A stretch of DNA of 64,000 nt from an uncultured Sphingomonadaceae bacterium (GCA_947493195.1 CANLQG010000002.1:62001-126000), one strand, 5' to 3'. Counted from the stretch's first letter, positions 54,803 to 63,907 are shown. Made by a program: numbers and translations. Notes: a model not told the origin generated them from the letters alone.

Positions 54803-54876
54803 TTTATATATGAACGGTCGTTAGTCTATACGCGCAAGACAACAGATGTTCAATAGGCTTCCAAGCGTTCGTATAA
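54803..54876. promoter_or_regulatory. putative TetR half sites before the TonB receptor gene
   Basis: TATATGAACGGTCG (54807-54820) and GTTCGTATAA (54867-54876) resemble halves of the palindrome found at 58570-58590 and 63831-63850. They lie between the tetR stop and the TonB receptor start. Confidence 0.5.
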
Positions 54877-54894
54877 AAATTGTGTAAGGGGGTG

Positions 54895-55536
54895 TCAGCG
54901 GGCGGAAATGCCGACCATTTTGTCCGTCAGATCAACATATTGTTCGGCCACTTGCTCTGCGGAAAGCTGGCCCTTGGTGGAAAACCAGCCGGCCACTCCA
55001 TTGAGCATGGTGAGGATTGCCCGCGCCACGAAGCTGGGACTCGCGATGTCGGCCCCGGCCTCTTTCGCGGCAGCCGCGATCAGCGCCTGGAACTTCAGTT
55101 CATAGGCGCGCCGCATGTCGATTATCTCCGCCAGCTGTCCCTCTTCCAGGTTGCGCAGTTCCATGTTGCCGATGAACACAGCTTCGGTGTTCGACGCATG
55201 GAACACCACGTGCGTGCGCACGAACGCGCGGAACTGTTCGACCGCCGAGGCGTCGCTGTCGAGCGAGCCGTAGACTGCATGTTGCAGGTCTTCCATCACC
55301 GCGCGCAACAGCAGGTAGAGGAAATCCTGCTTGTTGGAGATGTGGTTGTAGATCGACCCCGGCTGGATGCCGACATGCTGCGCCAGCATGCGCAGGCTGA
55401 CATTCTGGAAACCGTGTTTCGCAAACAGCTCCACCGCGGCATCGCGCAACAGGCGCCGGGTCTCGCGTCCCCGCTCGCGGGTCGATCCTTCCGCGCTCTT
55501 GAATATCTGGGTCTTCTTTTTCCTGGCTACCGTCAT
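54895..55536 (-). CDS. TetR family transcriptional regulator of the catabolic island
   Basis: A 213-residue TetR/AcrR regulator. The helix-turn-helix is at about 30-75 (RDAAVELFAKHGFQNVSLRM and AQHVGIQPGSIYNHISNKQD), and the rest is the ligand-binding dimer domain, similar to regulators of fatty-acid and steroid catabolism. It lies between the TonB receptor and a flavoprotein gene. Short palindromes in neighbouring promoters are its likely operators, released by a CoA-ester or free-acid intermediate. Confidence 0.9.
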   Translation of the reverse strand: MTVARKKKTQIFKSAEGSTRERGRETRRLLRDAAVELFAKHGFQNVSLRMLAQHVGIQPGSIYNHISNKQDFLYLLLRAVMEDLQHAVYGSLDSDASAVEQFRAFVRTHVVFHASNTEAVFIGNMELRNLEEGQLAEIIDMRRAYELKFQALIAAAAKEAGADIASPSFVARAILTMLNGVAGWFSTKGQLSAEQVAEQYVDLTDKMVGISAR

Positions 55537-55587
55537 AACCTCGTCCCGTCCTTGCCCGTCAGGTTGCTTGCATAAAAGGCGAGCGAA

Positions 55588-57288
55588 CTATGAACTATCT
55601 TCCGCAGCCATGTGATGCGCTGCAATATAGCCAAAGGTCATGGCAGGGCCAAGCGTGATGCCGCCCGCCGGATATGCCCCGCCCATCACGCTCGCCAGAT
55701 CGTTGCCTGCGGCATAAAGACCGCTGATGGGCGATCCGTCGGCGCCCAGCACGCGCGCATGCGCATCGGCGCGAAGGCCGGCAAAGGTGCCAAGATCGCC
55801 CATGACAAGCCTGACTGCATAGAACGGCGCATCCGCAAACGGCGCGACGCACGGATTGGGGGAATGGCCGGAATCGCCCAGATAACGGTTGTATGGCGTG
55901 CTGCCCTTCCCGAACTGGCGATCCTCGCCGTTCCTTGCGCCCAGATTGTATTCGTAGATCGTGCTGGCCAGCACGTCCGGGTCGCAGCCAATTTCGCGGG
56001 CCAATCCCTCCAGCCCGGCGGCCTTCTTCAGATAGCCGGAGCGAAGATGGTGGCCGTGCGGGACCGGAAATGGCTTGGCCATGCCAAGGCCATAGCGATT
56101 GAGAGCCCTGCTATCGGCAAGCAACCACGCAAAGACTTCACCATGCTTCTCGCACTCGCGCAGCATGGCCTGGCCGAACACGTGGTACGAATCCGCCTCG
56201 TTGACGAACCTCCTGCCATCGGGCGTCACCGCGATAAGGCCGGGTTTGTAACGGTCGACGAGATGGGGGAACACGCCCGCAGGCCCGTTCTTGTCGGGCA
56301 CCAAGGACACGGGGATCCAGGCGGCCGGCTGGACCACGCGCGTCTCGACGCTGGCGCCCGCTTCTTCTGCCGCGCAAAGGCCGCCGCCGGTGTTGGTTTC
56401 CGGAGCGGGCGACGAATGGCGGTGGGATCCGTGGACGTGGGGGAACAGCTCCATCTGGCGTGCAAGATCGCGGGGAAAGCCCCCGGTCGCCAGCACGACG
56501 CCACGCCGGGCCTCGATCATTTCGCCGTCCTCGGTCACCACACCGCGAACTGCGCCTTCACGGATCGTCAAAGAGGATATTCCGCATGCCGTACGCACCT
56601 CGACGCCGTTGCGCAGGGCGCTTGCAAACAGGCGCGCGGCCAGGGCATTTCCGTTGGTAAGACGCATCGCCCGGCCATGGCGGGCAAGTTCCCACCCGTG
56701 AATCATCAGCCGCTTCGCCACATAGATCGCGCTTTTCACGGATCGCGTGGCGCGGAAGAAATGCTGCACTTCCTGGCTCGCGTTGAACATCATCCCGACA
56801 AAGGTGATCTCGCGCAGCGGCGGACGCAGCCGTTTGAGTTCAACGCCCAGTTGACGGCCGTCATAAGGTGCTGCCACCACGGACCGGCCACCCTCGGATG
56901 CTCCGGCAACTTCGGGATGGTAGTCGGGAAACTGCGGCTGCGGGGCGAACGCAACTTCCGTCTCTTCCTCGAAAAAACGGGCCACGTCGGCTGCATTGTT
57001 CAGGAAGGCGTCGACGCGGTCTGCGTCAAAGCCGTTCCCGGCCAGTTCGCGGATGTATTCGCGCGCCTCAGCCCGGTCCGTGTCGGGATCGTCGCCCTTT
57101 GTCAGATGGTTTCCCGGCAGCCACAGGACGCCCCCCGAACGCGCGGTGGTACCGCCCACCACGTCTGCCTTTTCCAGGACCAGGACATCGAGACCGGCAC
57201 GGGCAGCGGTCACGGCTGCGGCCAGACCGCCGGCTCCCGATCCCGCAACTATCACATCGTACATTCCCGCCACCGGGCTCTCGCTCAT
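55588..57288 (-). CDS. FAD-dependent dehydrogenase, KstD-like
   Basis: A 566-residue flavoprotein of the fumarate reductase/3-ketosteroid delta-1-dehydrogenase family. The FAD site is VIVAGSGAGGLAAAVTAARAG, followed by the KstD-type motif GGTTARSGGVLWLPGNHLTKG. The C-terminal segment GGAYPAGGITLGPAMTFGYIAA keeps the Tyr-Pro...Gly pattern that places the catalytic tyrosine in KstD. It would remove two hydrogens next to a ring ketone and pass electrons to a quinone or dye. The true substrate may be a steroid or another cyclic ketone. The cupin gene overlaps its start by four bases (ATGA). Confidence 0.85.
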   Translation of the reverse strand: MSESPVAGMYDVIVAGSGAGGLAAAVTAARAGLDVLVLEKADVVGGTTARSGGVLWLPGNHLTKGDDPDTDRAEAREYIRELAGNGFDADRVDAFLNNAADVARFFEEETEVAFAPQPQFPDYHPEVAGASEGGRSVVAAPYDGRQLGVELKRLRPPLREITFVGMMFNASQEVQHFFRATRSVKSAIYVAKRLMIHGWELARHGRAMRLTNGNALAARLFASALRNGVEVRTACGISSLTIREGAVRGVVTEDGEMIEARRGVVLATGGFPRDLARQMELFPHVHGSHRHSSPAPETNTGGGLCAAEEAGASVETRVVQPAAWIPVSLVPDKNGPAGVFPHLVDRYKPGLIAVTPDGRRFVNEADSYHVFGQAMLRECEKHGEVFAWLLADSRALNRYGLGMAKPFPVPHGHHLRSGYLKKAAGLEGLAREIGCDPDVLASTIYEYNLGARNGEDRQFGKGSTPYNRYLGDSGHSPNPCVAPFADAPFYAVRLVMGDLGTFAGLRADAHARVLGADGSPISGLYAAGNDLASVMGGAYPAGGITLGPAMTFGYIAAHHMAAEDSS

Positions 57289-57671
57289 TTCAGTTCCTGG
57301 CCGTCGAAATCCCCGCCGATGAAGCGGTTCGGCTTGAGGAAGAAACTGAGCACCAGGGCTCCGTTGGGAGAGCGGGCGAGATGGCGGTTGCCCTTGGGGC
57401 GCCAGACGAAATTGCCTTCCTTCACCTCTCCCTCGTCATCGACGATACTACCCTGAAGCACATAGGTCTGCTCGACCTCGACATGCTCGTGAAGCGGCAG
57501 CACGGTACCCGGCTGCCAGCGAAAAAGCGCGGTCAGCAGGCCCGTGTCCGGCATCGACATCAGCACCTTCATGTCGATCCCCTCGGTCGGGGTGGGTTTC
57601 CAGTCGAGCGAATTGACGTCGATGTAGCGGGAATCGAGCGGCCCGAGGCCATCTCCGTAATCCTGTCCCAT
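57285..57671 (-). CDS. cupin domain protein, ChrR-like or dioxygenase-like
   Basis: A 128-residue single-domain cupin. The metal-binding motif is LPLHEHVEVEQTYVLQG (His, His, Glu), with a second motif ending in GNRHLARSPNGAL that gives the last histidine. This set of ligands is seen in ChrR-type cupins and in 2,4'-dihydroxyacetophenone dioxygenase-like enzymes. It overlaps the KstD-like gene by four bases and follows the duplicated unknown gene by 18 bp, so it belongs to the same operon. It could be a ring-modifying enzyme of the pathway or a sensor. Confidence 0.8.
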   Translation of the reverse strand: MGQDYGDGLGPLDSRYIDVNSLDWKPTPTEGIDMKVLMSMPDTGLLTALFRWQPGTVLPLHEHVEVEQTYVLQGSIVDDEGEVKEGNFVWRPKGNRHLARSPNGALVLSFFLKPNRFIGGDFDGQELK

Positions 57672-57689
57672 ATCCGTGCTCTCCTCGTC

Positions 57690-58553
57690 TCAGGCTTCGA
57701 GCATCGTCATGGCCGCGTCGCTGGCAGCCATGCCGACACTTACGCCAAGACCCTTGGCCGTTTCGTTCACTGCCGAAATCACGCCGTCCTGGTATGTGCT
57801 CATGGGGTCGCCAATACGCGCGCTGTCGGTCGAGACGGTGGCCGCGGCTATGCCGTCGCCATCGAGCATCGGCAGGCCCTCGATTCCAAGGTTGTCGAGC
57901 CCGAACCCTGCATCGTTGCAGACCAGCCCCTTGGGTTTGATCCGCAGGGCGTACAGCGCCATCAGCCGCGCACCGTGCGACGCGACGCAAAACACGTCGT
58001 CGGGCGTGGTGTTCTCCACCCGCGAGAACGACCAGCACGCGAAGATGCGGCCGCCGTTGTCGCCGGTGTGCACGATGGTGGTATCTTCGTTGACGAGGTC
58101 ACCCAAGTTGCAAGGCTCCTGGTCGGGACCTTTTTCCAGCATGACCCGCGCCGCCTCCTTCCCGGTCATCCCGGGAGTTACGCCAATCGCCAGCGCCGCT
58201 TCGTTGGCACGGGCGACGGTGCCGGTCAGGAGCGAATCGCCATCCGACAGGCGCGCTTCCATGGTCGCGATGGCGGCCGCGGGTACGCCGAACCGGTCGG
58301 AAAGTGGCAAGCCGGAACTGCCCGCCGCGTCCTTGCCTGGCCCGCCTTCGTGCGCGATCCAGCCGCGCGCGCCGCGGCGCAGCGGGATGGCCCCCGTCGG
58401 CTCTCCGGCGAACGATGCGCCCAACAGAACATCGTTCTGCCAATCACCGTGGTCGAAGGAGGTGAGCGAATTGCCGACGACAATCCTGCCCCGGCCCTCG
58501 ACTGTCTCCAGGACATAAGGTGCCAGATCGTCGTCGCTTACCTGCTTGGTCAT
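57690..58553 (-). CDS. protein of unknown function made of two repeated domains
   Basis: A 287-residue protein that I cannot assign to a known family. Its two halves are clearly homologous. RGWIAHEGGPGKDAAG (first half) aligns with KGLVCNDAGFGLDNLG (second half), GLPLSDRFGVPAAAI with GLPMLDGDGIAAATV, and the tails EAARVMLE and DAAMTMLE correspond. It has no membrane segment or signal. The GAGGAG site six bases before the ATG at 58553 fixes the start; the frame to 58607 runs across the operator. It is the first gene of the unknown-cupin-KstD operon, controlled by the palindrome at 58570-58590. Confidence 0.8.
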   Translation of the reverse strand: MTKQVSDDDLAPYVLETVEGRGRIVVGNSLTSFDHGDWQNDVLLGASFAGEPTGAIPLRRGARGWIAHEGGPGKDAAGSSGLPLSDRFGVPAAAIATMEARLSDGDSLLTGTVARANEAALAIGVTPGMTGKEAARVMLEKGPDQEPCNLGDLVNEDTTIVHTGDNGGRIFACWSFSRVENTTPDDVFCVASHGARLMALYALRIKPKGLVCNDAGFGLDNLGIEGLPMLDGDGIAAATVSTDSARIGDPMSTYQDGVISAVNETAKGLGVSVGMAASDAAMTMLEA

Positions 58554-58569
58554 CTGAAACTCCTCTTTA

Positions 58570-58590
58570 TATAAACGTATGTTCGTATAA
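58570..58590. promoter_or_regulatory. TetR-type palindromic operator in a divergent promoter
   Basis: TATAAACGTATGTTCGTATA (58570-58589) matches 63830-63849 at all but three positions. It lies between the unknown gene (leftward) and the NIPSNAP-like gene (rightward), so one site can control both. Confidence 0.7.
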
Positions 58591-58621
58591 AAACCGGCGA
58601 ACGTCAATTCCGGAGATGCAG

Positions 58622-58957
58622 ATGATCCTCGAAGAACGCACCTACACCCTGTCGACAGAGTTCACCCTTGCGGATTACCTCGAGCCCTACGAACGGATCG
58701 GTCTGCCTGTGCAGCGCAGGATCCTCGGCAATCTGGTGGGCGGCTTCACCGTTGAGGTTGGCCAGTTGCACTCTCTCGTCCACCTGTGGGGATACGACTC
58801 CTTCGAGGAGCGGCAGCGGCGACGACAGGAACTGGCGCAGGCGCCGGAATGGGTTGCATGCCTCGACATCATCCGACCCATGATCGTGACCATGGAAAAT
58901 CGCCTGCTGGTGCCCACCGCCTATTCGCCCCCGTTTTCCCCTTCCGGCAGAGCATAG
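58622..58957 (+). CDS. NIPSNAP family-like protein
   Basis: A 111-residue ferredoxin-like fold protein. The start MILEERTYTLSTEFTLADYL and the segment VEVGQLHSLVHLWGYDSFEE fit the NIPSNAP pattern. These small proteins often accompany degradative operons; the function is not known. A GGAG element six bases upstream favours the ATG at 58622 over the one at 58616. Its last 37 bases overlap the end of the convergent PQQ dehydrogenase gene. Confidence 0.78.
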   Translation: MILEERTYTLSTEFTLADYLEPYERIGLPVQRRILGNLVGGFTVEVGQLHSLVHLWGYDSFEERQRRRQELAQAPEWVACLDIIRPMIVTMENRLLVPTAYSPPFSPSGRA

Positions 58958-61293
58958 GCGATCAGGTAATCGCCCTTGTTCTTTGACCGGCGAGCGCCGC
59001 CAGCCGAGATTACCACGAATTGCCGGCCGCCTTGCGTCCTGTAGGTCATGGGGGTGGCCTGCGAGCCGACCGGCAGGCGTGCTTTCCATAACTCTTCACC
59101 GTTGGTGACATCCAGCGCGCGCAGGTAATTGTCCTGGGTGCCGGCAAAGAAGACCAGGCCTGATGCCGTCGTCACGCTGCCGCCGATGGTTGGCATGCCG
59201 ATCGGTATGTCGAGGCCGGTCGGGATACCGAACGGGCCGGTATCCCTGACGGTGCCCAGGGGGCGCTGCCAGGCAATTTCCCGGCTTTCCAGATCGATGG
59301 CGGTCAGAGTGCCGAAAGGCGGTTCCTGACACGGGATCTGCAGCGGGGAGAGGAAAGAGTGCCGGTCGATGGCATAAGGCGTTCCGATCTGCGGGCCGAT
59401 GCCATCGTGGTCTCCCTGCCGGGGCTCAACCTCGTCCACCTCGTCACGCGGTACAAGGCGCAGCTTGATGCCCAGGCGAATGTCGTTGACGATGAGGTAG
59501 TTGTTGGCCTTGTTTACCGAGGCGCTGCCCCAGTTCATGCCGCCATAATATCCGGGGAACTGTAGCGTCCATTGCTCATCGGTCACAGGCGTGAACAGAC
59601 CTTCGTAGCGGGACCGGCGGAAATCCAGCCTGCAAGCGAGCTGGTCGAACGGCGTCACCCCCCACATGTCACGCTCTGCCAGGTCATCGTTGCCGATCAT
59701 CGGCATGCCGACAGAGCGCGGCTGGACCGGCGAGAGGGTTTCTCCCTCCACGGCGCCCTGCGGGGCGGGCAGGTAGTCGACCTGCGTGATGGGTTCACCC
59801 GTCCGGCGATCGAGCACGTAGATGTCGCCCACTTTCGTTACCTGGACCAGCGCGGGCACGACCTCGCCGCCGGGCATGGGAAGGTCCACCAGCACCGGTT
59901 GCGCGGGGACATCGTAATCCCACAGGTCGTGTAGCACCGTGCGGAACTCCCATTGCGGACGGCCATCGGCCACGTCGAGCGCCACGACGGCCGCAGAATA
60001 TTTCTCCGCATACGACGTGCGGTTGGCGCCCCAGAAGTCCGGCGTCTGGTTGCCCATCGGCAGATAGACCATTCCGAGTTCGGGATCGTAGCTTGGCACG
60101 GACCACATGTTGGGCGTGCCCAGCGTGTAGATCTCCCCCTCGTCAGGCGCTCCGATCCGGTCGGGCGCGCCCATGTCCCAGGCCCATGCCAGCGCCCCGG
60201 TTTCCACGTCGTATGCGCGCACGACGCCGGACGGCTGGTCAACTTCCTGGTTGTCGAACACCCAGGCACCGATCAGGGCCACGTCCCCGGCAATGAACGG
60301 TCCGGACGAAGGGATGAGGTAGCCCGCCTTCAGCGGCCCCATCTGATAGGCCAGGTCCACCTCGCCTGCCTCACCGAAATCGGTACAGACTTCGCCTGTC
60401 AGGGCATCGAGCGCGATGAGGCGGTTGTCGATTGTGGCCAGCAGGATGCGGCGGGCGCATTGCGCGTCCTCGCTAGCTTCACTTGTCTGCTCGGTTTCGT
60501 GATACCCCAGGCTACGGCAGCGCCTCCAGAGCGGCGGCGGCGAGACCGCCGGATCGAAATTCCAGATTTCCTCACCGGTTTCCGCATCCAGCGCGAAGAC
60601 CCGGTTGTTGCGAGTGCAGCCGTACAGCACCCCGCCTATCTGCAACGGGGTGTTCTGATCCTCCGAAAGCAGTTCGTCGATCCCGCTGTCACCGGTGCGA
60701 TAGGACCACGCAACGTCCAGGTCGGCGATATTGAGCGGCGTAATGTCGCTGGCGCCCGAAAAGCGCGACCCGGATGTATCCTGGCCATAGCTGCGCCAGT
60801 CGTTTGGCCCATCGGCATTGGCGACCAGTTGCATGCCGTTATCGCCCTCGATGACACCCTTTGGCGAGAACATTCCCACCGCAAAAGCCAGCGCACCGAC
60901 CAGCCCGAAGACGAAGGTGGACATAGCGATCCTGCGCCCCGCGAACCCGAAGGCCACAAGCCCGCCCACCGCCAGCAGGACCAGCAATGCGAACAGGCGG
61001 GCGAACAGCGGCCAGAAGTTCAACCCCGCTTCCCATACCGCCCACGGCACCGTCAGCAGCACTGCCGCGAGGAGCAGCAAGGGCCCCGCCCTTTTCCCGG
61101 TGGCATAGAGAATGCCGCCGGCCAGCAGGACTAGCGCCAGCAAGATGTAATAGATCGAACCCCCGAGAGCTGCGAGTTGCCAGGCGAACGGCATCATTAG
61201 CAATCCGGTAGCCAGCAGCACGATCCCGAATATCACGGCGCCGACAATGGCTAGGCGGTTGCGGCCCGCCCATTTGTTCATGAACCAGCCCAT
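58921..61293 (-). CDS. membrane-bound PQQ-dependent dehydrogenase, glucose/quinate type
   Basis: A 790-residue protein. Five membrane helices at about 8-150 anchor it to the inner membrane and hold quinone, and the rest is an eight-bladed PQQ beta-propeller with tryptophan-docking-like repeats (YGCTRNNRVFALDAETGEEI, FFAGTQDNYLRALDVTNGEE). Length and order match Gcd/QuiA. It oxidises sugars or polyols, or alcohols, in the periplasm and feeds the quinone pool. The start ATG at 61293 shares bases with the upstream ligase stop (TGATG). Its location in a catabolic operon suggests oxidation of the pathway's alcohol or hydroxy intermediate rather than glucose. Confidence 0.9.
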   Translation of the reverse strand: MGWFMNKWAGRNRLAIVGAVIFGIVLLATGLLMMPFAWQLAALGGSIYYILLALVLLAGGILYATGKRAGPLLLLAAVLLTVPWAVWEAGLNFWPLFARLFALLVLLAVGGLVAFGFAGRRIAMSTFVFGLVGALAFAVGMFSPKGVIEGDNGMQLVANADGPNDWRSYGQDTSGSRFSGASDITPLNIADLDVAWSYRTGDSGIDELLSEDQNTPLQIGGVLYGCTRNNRVFALDAETGEEIWNFDPAVSPPPLWRRCRSLGYHETEQTSEASEDAQCARRILLATIDNRLIALDALTGEVCTDFGEAGEVDLAYQMGPLKAGYLIPSSGPFIAGDVALIGAWVFDNQEVDQPSGVVRAYDVETGALAWAWDMGAPDRIGAPDEGEIYTLGTPNMWSVPSYDPELGMVYLPMGNQTPDFWGANRTSYAEKYSAAVVALDVADGRPQWEFRTVLHDLWDYDVPAQPVLVDLPMPGGEVVPALVQVTKVGDIYVLDRRTGEPITQVDYLPAPQGAVEGETLSPVQPRSVGMPMIGNDDLAERDMWGVTPFDQLACRLDFRRSRYEGLFTPVTDEQWTLQFPGYYGGMNWGSASVNKANNYLIVNDIRLGIKLRLVPRDEVDEVEPRQGDHDGIGPQIGTPYAIDRHSFLSPLQIPCQEPPFGTLTAIDLESREIAWQRPLGTVRDTGPFGIPTGLDIPIGMPTIGGSVTTASGLVFFAGTQDNYLRALDVTNGEELWKARLPVGSQATPMTYRTQGGRQFVVISAGGARRSKNKGDYLIAYALPEGENGGE

Positions 61294-62858
61294 CACGCCT
61301 TCTCCAGCAAGAGGTCGCGCAGTTCTTTTTTCAGGATCTTGCCGTTCGAATTGCGGGGCAGCGGATCGTGTCCGATGGTCCAGCTTTCAGGCCGCTTGTA
61401 ATCGGCCAGTTCGTCCAGTGCCAGGGCGCCGGGATCCTGCGGGACCGGGGCACCGGGCTTCAGGCAGATGAAAGCGTGCGCCGTTTCCCCAAGCACATCG
61501 TTCGGTTTGCCGACCACGGCCACGTCGGGGTGCTGCACCAGCACCGCCTCGACTTCCGAACTGTATATCTTGTAGCCGCCACGGTTCACCACGTCCTTCT
61601 TGCGGTCGTGCAGGCGGATAATGTCGTGCTCGTCGATCGAGACGATATCGCCGGACTTCCAGTAGCGACCAATGAAGGCTTCCTTCGTGGTCTCCGGATT
61701 GCGCCAGTACCCGCGCGCGACCATTGGCCCTGCGATCCATAGCTCGCCCGCCTCTCCACGGGGGACCTCCTTGCCGTCTTCGCCGATCACCACGACATCG
61801 GCGCATGGCACCGGCTTCCCGATCGCATCGGGGTGCTTTTCGGTCAGTTCAGGGCTGAGCAAAGCAGCCGGGGAACCGGTCTCCGTCGCACCGTAGCCAT
61901 TCGACAGCTTCAGGCTGGGCAGCCTTGCCTGCAGTTCCTGGATGAATGCCAGCGGCATCGGCGCGCCGCCGAACGAACCCAGTTTCCATGAACTGAGGTC
62001 GTGCTTCTCGAACGCATCGTTCATCAGGCAAAGCTTGTACTGCGCAGGCACCATGAAGGCATGGTCGATGCGGTGCCGGGCGGCCTCCTCGATAAAGGTG
62101 GCGGCCCTGAAAGGCGGTATCATCACGACCGAGCCACCGAGCGAGAAGAACGTCAGGAATTCGGTAACGAGCCCGGTCACATTGCAGCCGGGTATCGCAA
62201 TCAGGGTCTTGCTGCCTCTGGGAAGCCCCCAGGCCAGTTCGAAATGCCGGATAGAATGCAGCAGGTTGACGTGGGCGAGCATGACGCCCTTGGGCTGGCC
62301 GGTCGTACCACTGGTGTAGATTATAGCGGCAAGTTCTTCTTCGTCGCCCGGCACTTTGGGAAGTTCGCCATGGTTTCCCTTCGACCAATCATCCAGATCT
62401 TCCGCCATGACCACCTGCCGCAGGTCTGCCAGCGCGCCGGGTGACGGATACTTTTCCGCAAGCTCCCCCTCGCCAAGGAGGAACCGCGCGCCGGAATGTT
62501 CGAGGATGAATTTGCCTTCCGCCTCGCTCAGCCGGGTGTCGAGCGGCACAAGGGTTGCCCCCACACGCCAGCAGGCGAGGAAGAAGATGGGGTACTCCGG
62601 CCGGTTGGCCATCCATGTGGCCAGCCGGTCACCCGGCGCGACGCCGGCATCCAGCAGGGCACCTGCGACCTGCAGAGCCTTCACCTGAAGCTCGCCATAG
62701 GAAAGCGAAGCATCCCCGTCCCAGAAAAGAGCGGGGGCATCCGGATCACGCTGCGCCGAATCTGCGAACATGGACCAAAGGTTCTGCTGCCGGTCGGCAA
62801 AGCAGCGCACCATGCGTTCTTGAAAAAGCAGTTCGTGTCGCATTTCTCTTGCAGTCAT
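61293..62858 (-). CDS. acyl-CoA ligase (AMP-binding) of the catabolic operon
   Basis: A 521-residue adenylate-forming enzyme. Motifs are YTSGTTGQPKGVMLAH, NGYGATETGSPA, the hinge GRYWKSGDIVSIDEHD/RKKDVVNRGGYKIYSSEVE, and the catalytic lysine near the C terminus (NSNGKILKKELRD). It resembles steroid- or cyclohexanoate-type CoA ligases that activate bulky cyclic acids. A GGAGAGG site picks the ATG at 62858. The PQQ dehydrogenase gene is translationally coupled behind it, and the SDR gene precedes it with a 50-bp gap. Confidence 0.92.
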   Translation of the reverse strand: MTAREMRHELLFQERMVRCFADRQQNLWSMFADSAQRDPDAPALFWDGDASLSYGELQVKALQVAGALLDAGVAPGDRLATWMANRPEYPIFFLACWRVGATLVPLDTRLSEAEGKFILEHSGARFLLGEGELAEKYPSPGALADLRQVVMAEDLDDWSKGNHGELPKVPGDEEELAAIIYTSGTTGQPKGVMLAHVNLLHSIRHFELAWGLPRGSKTLIAIPGCNVTGLVTEFLTFFSLGGSVVMIPPFRAATFIEEAARHRIDHAFMVPAQYKLCLMNDAFEKHDLSSWKLGSFGGAPMPLAFIQELQARLPSLKLSNGYGATETGSPAALLSPELTEKHPDAIGKPVPCADVVVIGEDGKEVPRGEAGELWIAGPMVARGYWRNPETTKEAFIGRYWKSGDIVSIDEHDIIRLHDRKKDVVNRGGYKIYSSEVEAVLVQHPDVAVVGKPNDVLGETAHAFICLKPGAPVPQDPGALALDELADYKRPESWTIGHDPLPRNSNGKILKKELRDLLLEKA

Positions 62859-62908
62859 CGGCAACCTCTCCGTTGCAACAACACGGCCCGGGGCCGCTTC
62901 AATACCCG

Positions 62909-63811
62909 CTATTGCGCTGCGCCGGGAACGGTCCGCTCGGCAACATAGGCGACTTCTTCGGCAGCACTGGCGAATTCCATCGCCCCCGATGCATCCGAAA
63001 TGTCCGCCCATTTTGCCAGCACCTCGTCCGGGCTGACGCTATCCGCCGCGAACTGGAAGCCGGGCGATGACGTTACCCTGACGCGCGCATAATGGCCCGC
63101 CGCAGCAGACAAGATCACCCCGGTTTCGGCAAACTCCTCGCTCGCCAGCATAAGCGCGCCTGCCGAAGCGTATTCGGGATGGAACCGGTCAAGCAGTTCC
63201 TGCGGCATCCCCCCTTCCGTCATCGCGGTAGCGGCCATCGGCGCGAGTGAATTGACGAGGATGTTGTTCTTCGCGCCCTCGATCGCCAGCGTGTTCATCA
63301 GGCCGATCAGGCCGGCTTTTGCTGCCGAATAGTTCGCCTGGCCAAAATTCCCGTAGAGTCCGCTGTTTGACGTGGTCATCACGATCCGGCCGAAATTGTT
63401 CTCTTTCATCACCGGGAATGCAGCGCGGCTGCAATAGGCGGAGCCGAGCAAATGCACGGCAATCACCAGGTCGAAATCATCCATGTCGCTTTTCGCAAAG
63501 CTGCGATCGCGAAGGATGCCAGCGTTGTTGATCAGGATATCGATCTTGCCGAATTCGGAAACGGCAAGGTCCACCATTTCCTGCGCGGCGTCCTTGCTGG
63601 CGACGCTGCCCATGTTGGCAACGGCGCGCCCGCCGGAGGCCACGATCTCGTCCACCACCGCCTGCGCGGCGGAATTCCCATCGGCGTCGGTAGCCGGATC
63701 GTTGACCACGACCTGCGCCCCGCGCCCCGCGAGCATCAGGGCGTGGGAACGTCCGAGCCCGGTCCCCGCACCGGTTACCAGCGCAACGCGATTTTCAAAC
63801 GATATGGCCAC
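62909..63811 (-). CDS. MFE-2-like short-chain dehydrogenase (3-hydroxyacyl-CoA dehydrogenase)
   Basis: A 300-residue SDR similar to the dehydrogenase part of peroxisomal multifunctional enzyme type 2. The NAD-binding motif is TGAGTGLG (14-21), the catalytic set is MTTSNSGLYGNFGQANYSAAKAG, and the extra C-terminal region of about 60 residues is typical of the group. It oxidises 3-hydroxyacyl-CoA in beta-oxidation of side chains or opened rings. The GTG at 63811 with GAGGAG six bases upstream is chosen because the ATG at 63832 lies inside the operator. Confidence 0.87.
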   Translation of the reverse strand: MAISFENRVALVTGAGTGLGRSHALMLAGRGAQVVVNDPATDADGNSAAQAVVDEIVASGGRAVANMGSVASKDAAQEMVDLAVSEFGKIDILINNAGILRDRSFAKSDMDDFDLVIAVHLLGSAYCSRAAFPVMKENNFGRIVMTTSNSGLYGNFGQANYSAAKAGLIGLMNTLAIEGAKNNILVNSLAPMAATAMTEGGMPQELLDRFHPEYASAGALMLASEEFAETGVILSAAAGHYARVRVTSSPGFQFAADSVSPDEVLAKWADISDASGAMEFASAAEEVAYVAERTVPGAAQ

Positions 63812-63830
63812 TCGGCACTCCTCTGCTTGC

Positions 63831-63850
63831 ATACGAACGTATGTTTGTAT
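63831..63850. promoter_or_regulatory. TetR-type palindromic operator in a divergent promoter
   Basis: ATACGAACGTATGTTTGTAT is a near-perfect palindrome, almost identical to the site at 58570-58590. It lies between the SDR gene (leftward) and the acyl-CoA dehydrogenase gene (rightward). Confidence 0.75.
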
Positions 63851-63907
63851 AACACGTTTTCCGGCGCGCTTGTCAACTGCGCGATTTGCTTTTGTGAAGG
63901 AGTGGAA

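Noticed and set aside
55612..57456. A 614-codon open frame on the plus strand, opposite the KstD-like gene
   Set aside because: It is the antisense of a clear flavoprotein gene; its translation shows no family motif or ribosome site. Long antisense frames are common in GC-rich genomes (also 39736-41448, 52871-54343, 56868-58574, 59953-61134, 31502-32701).
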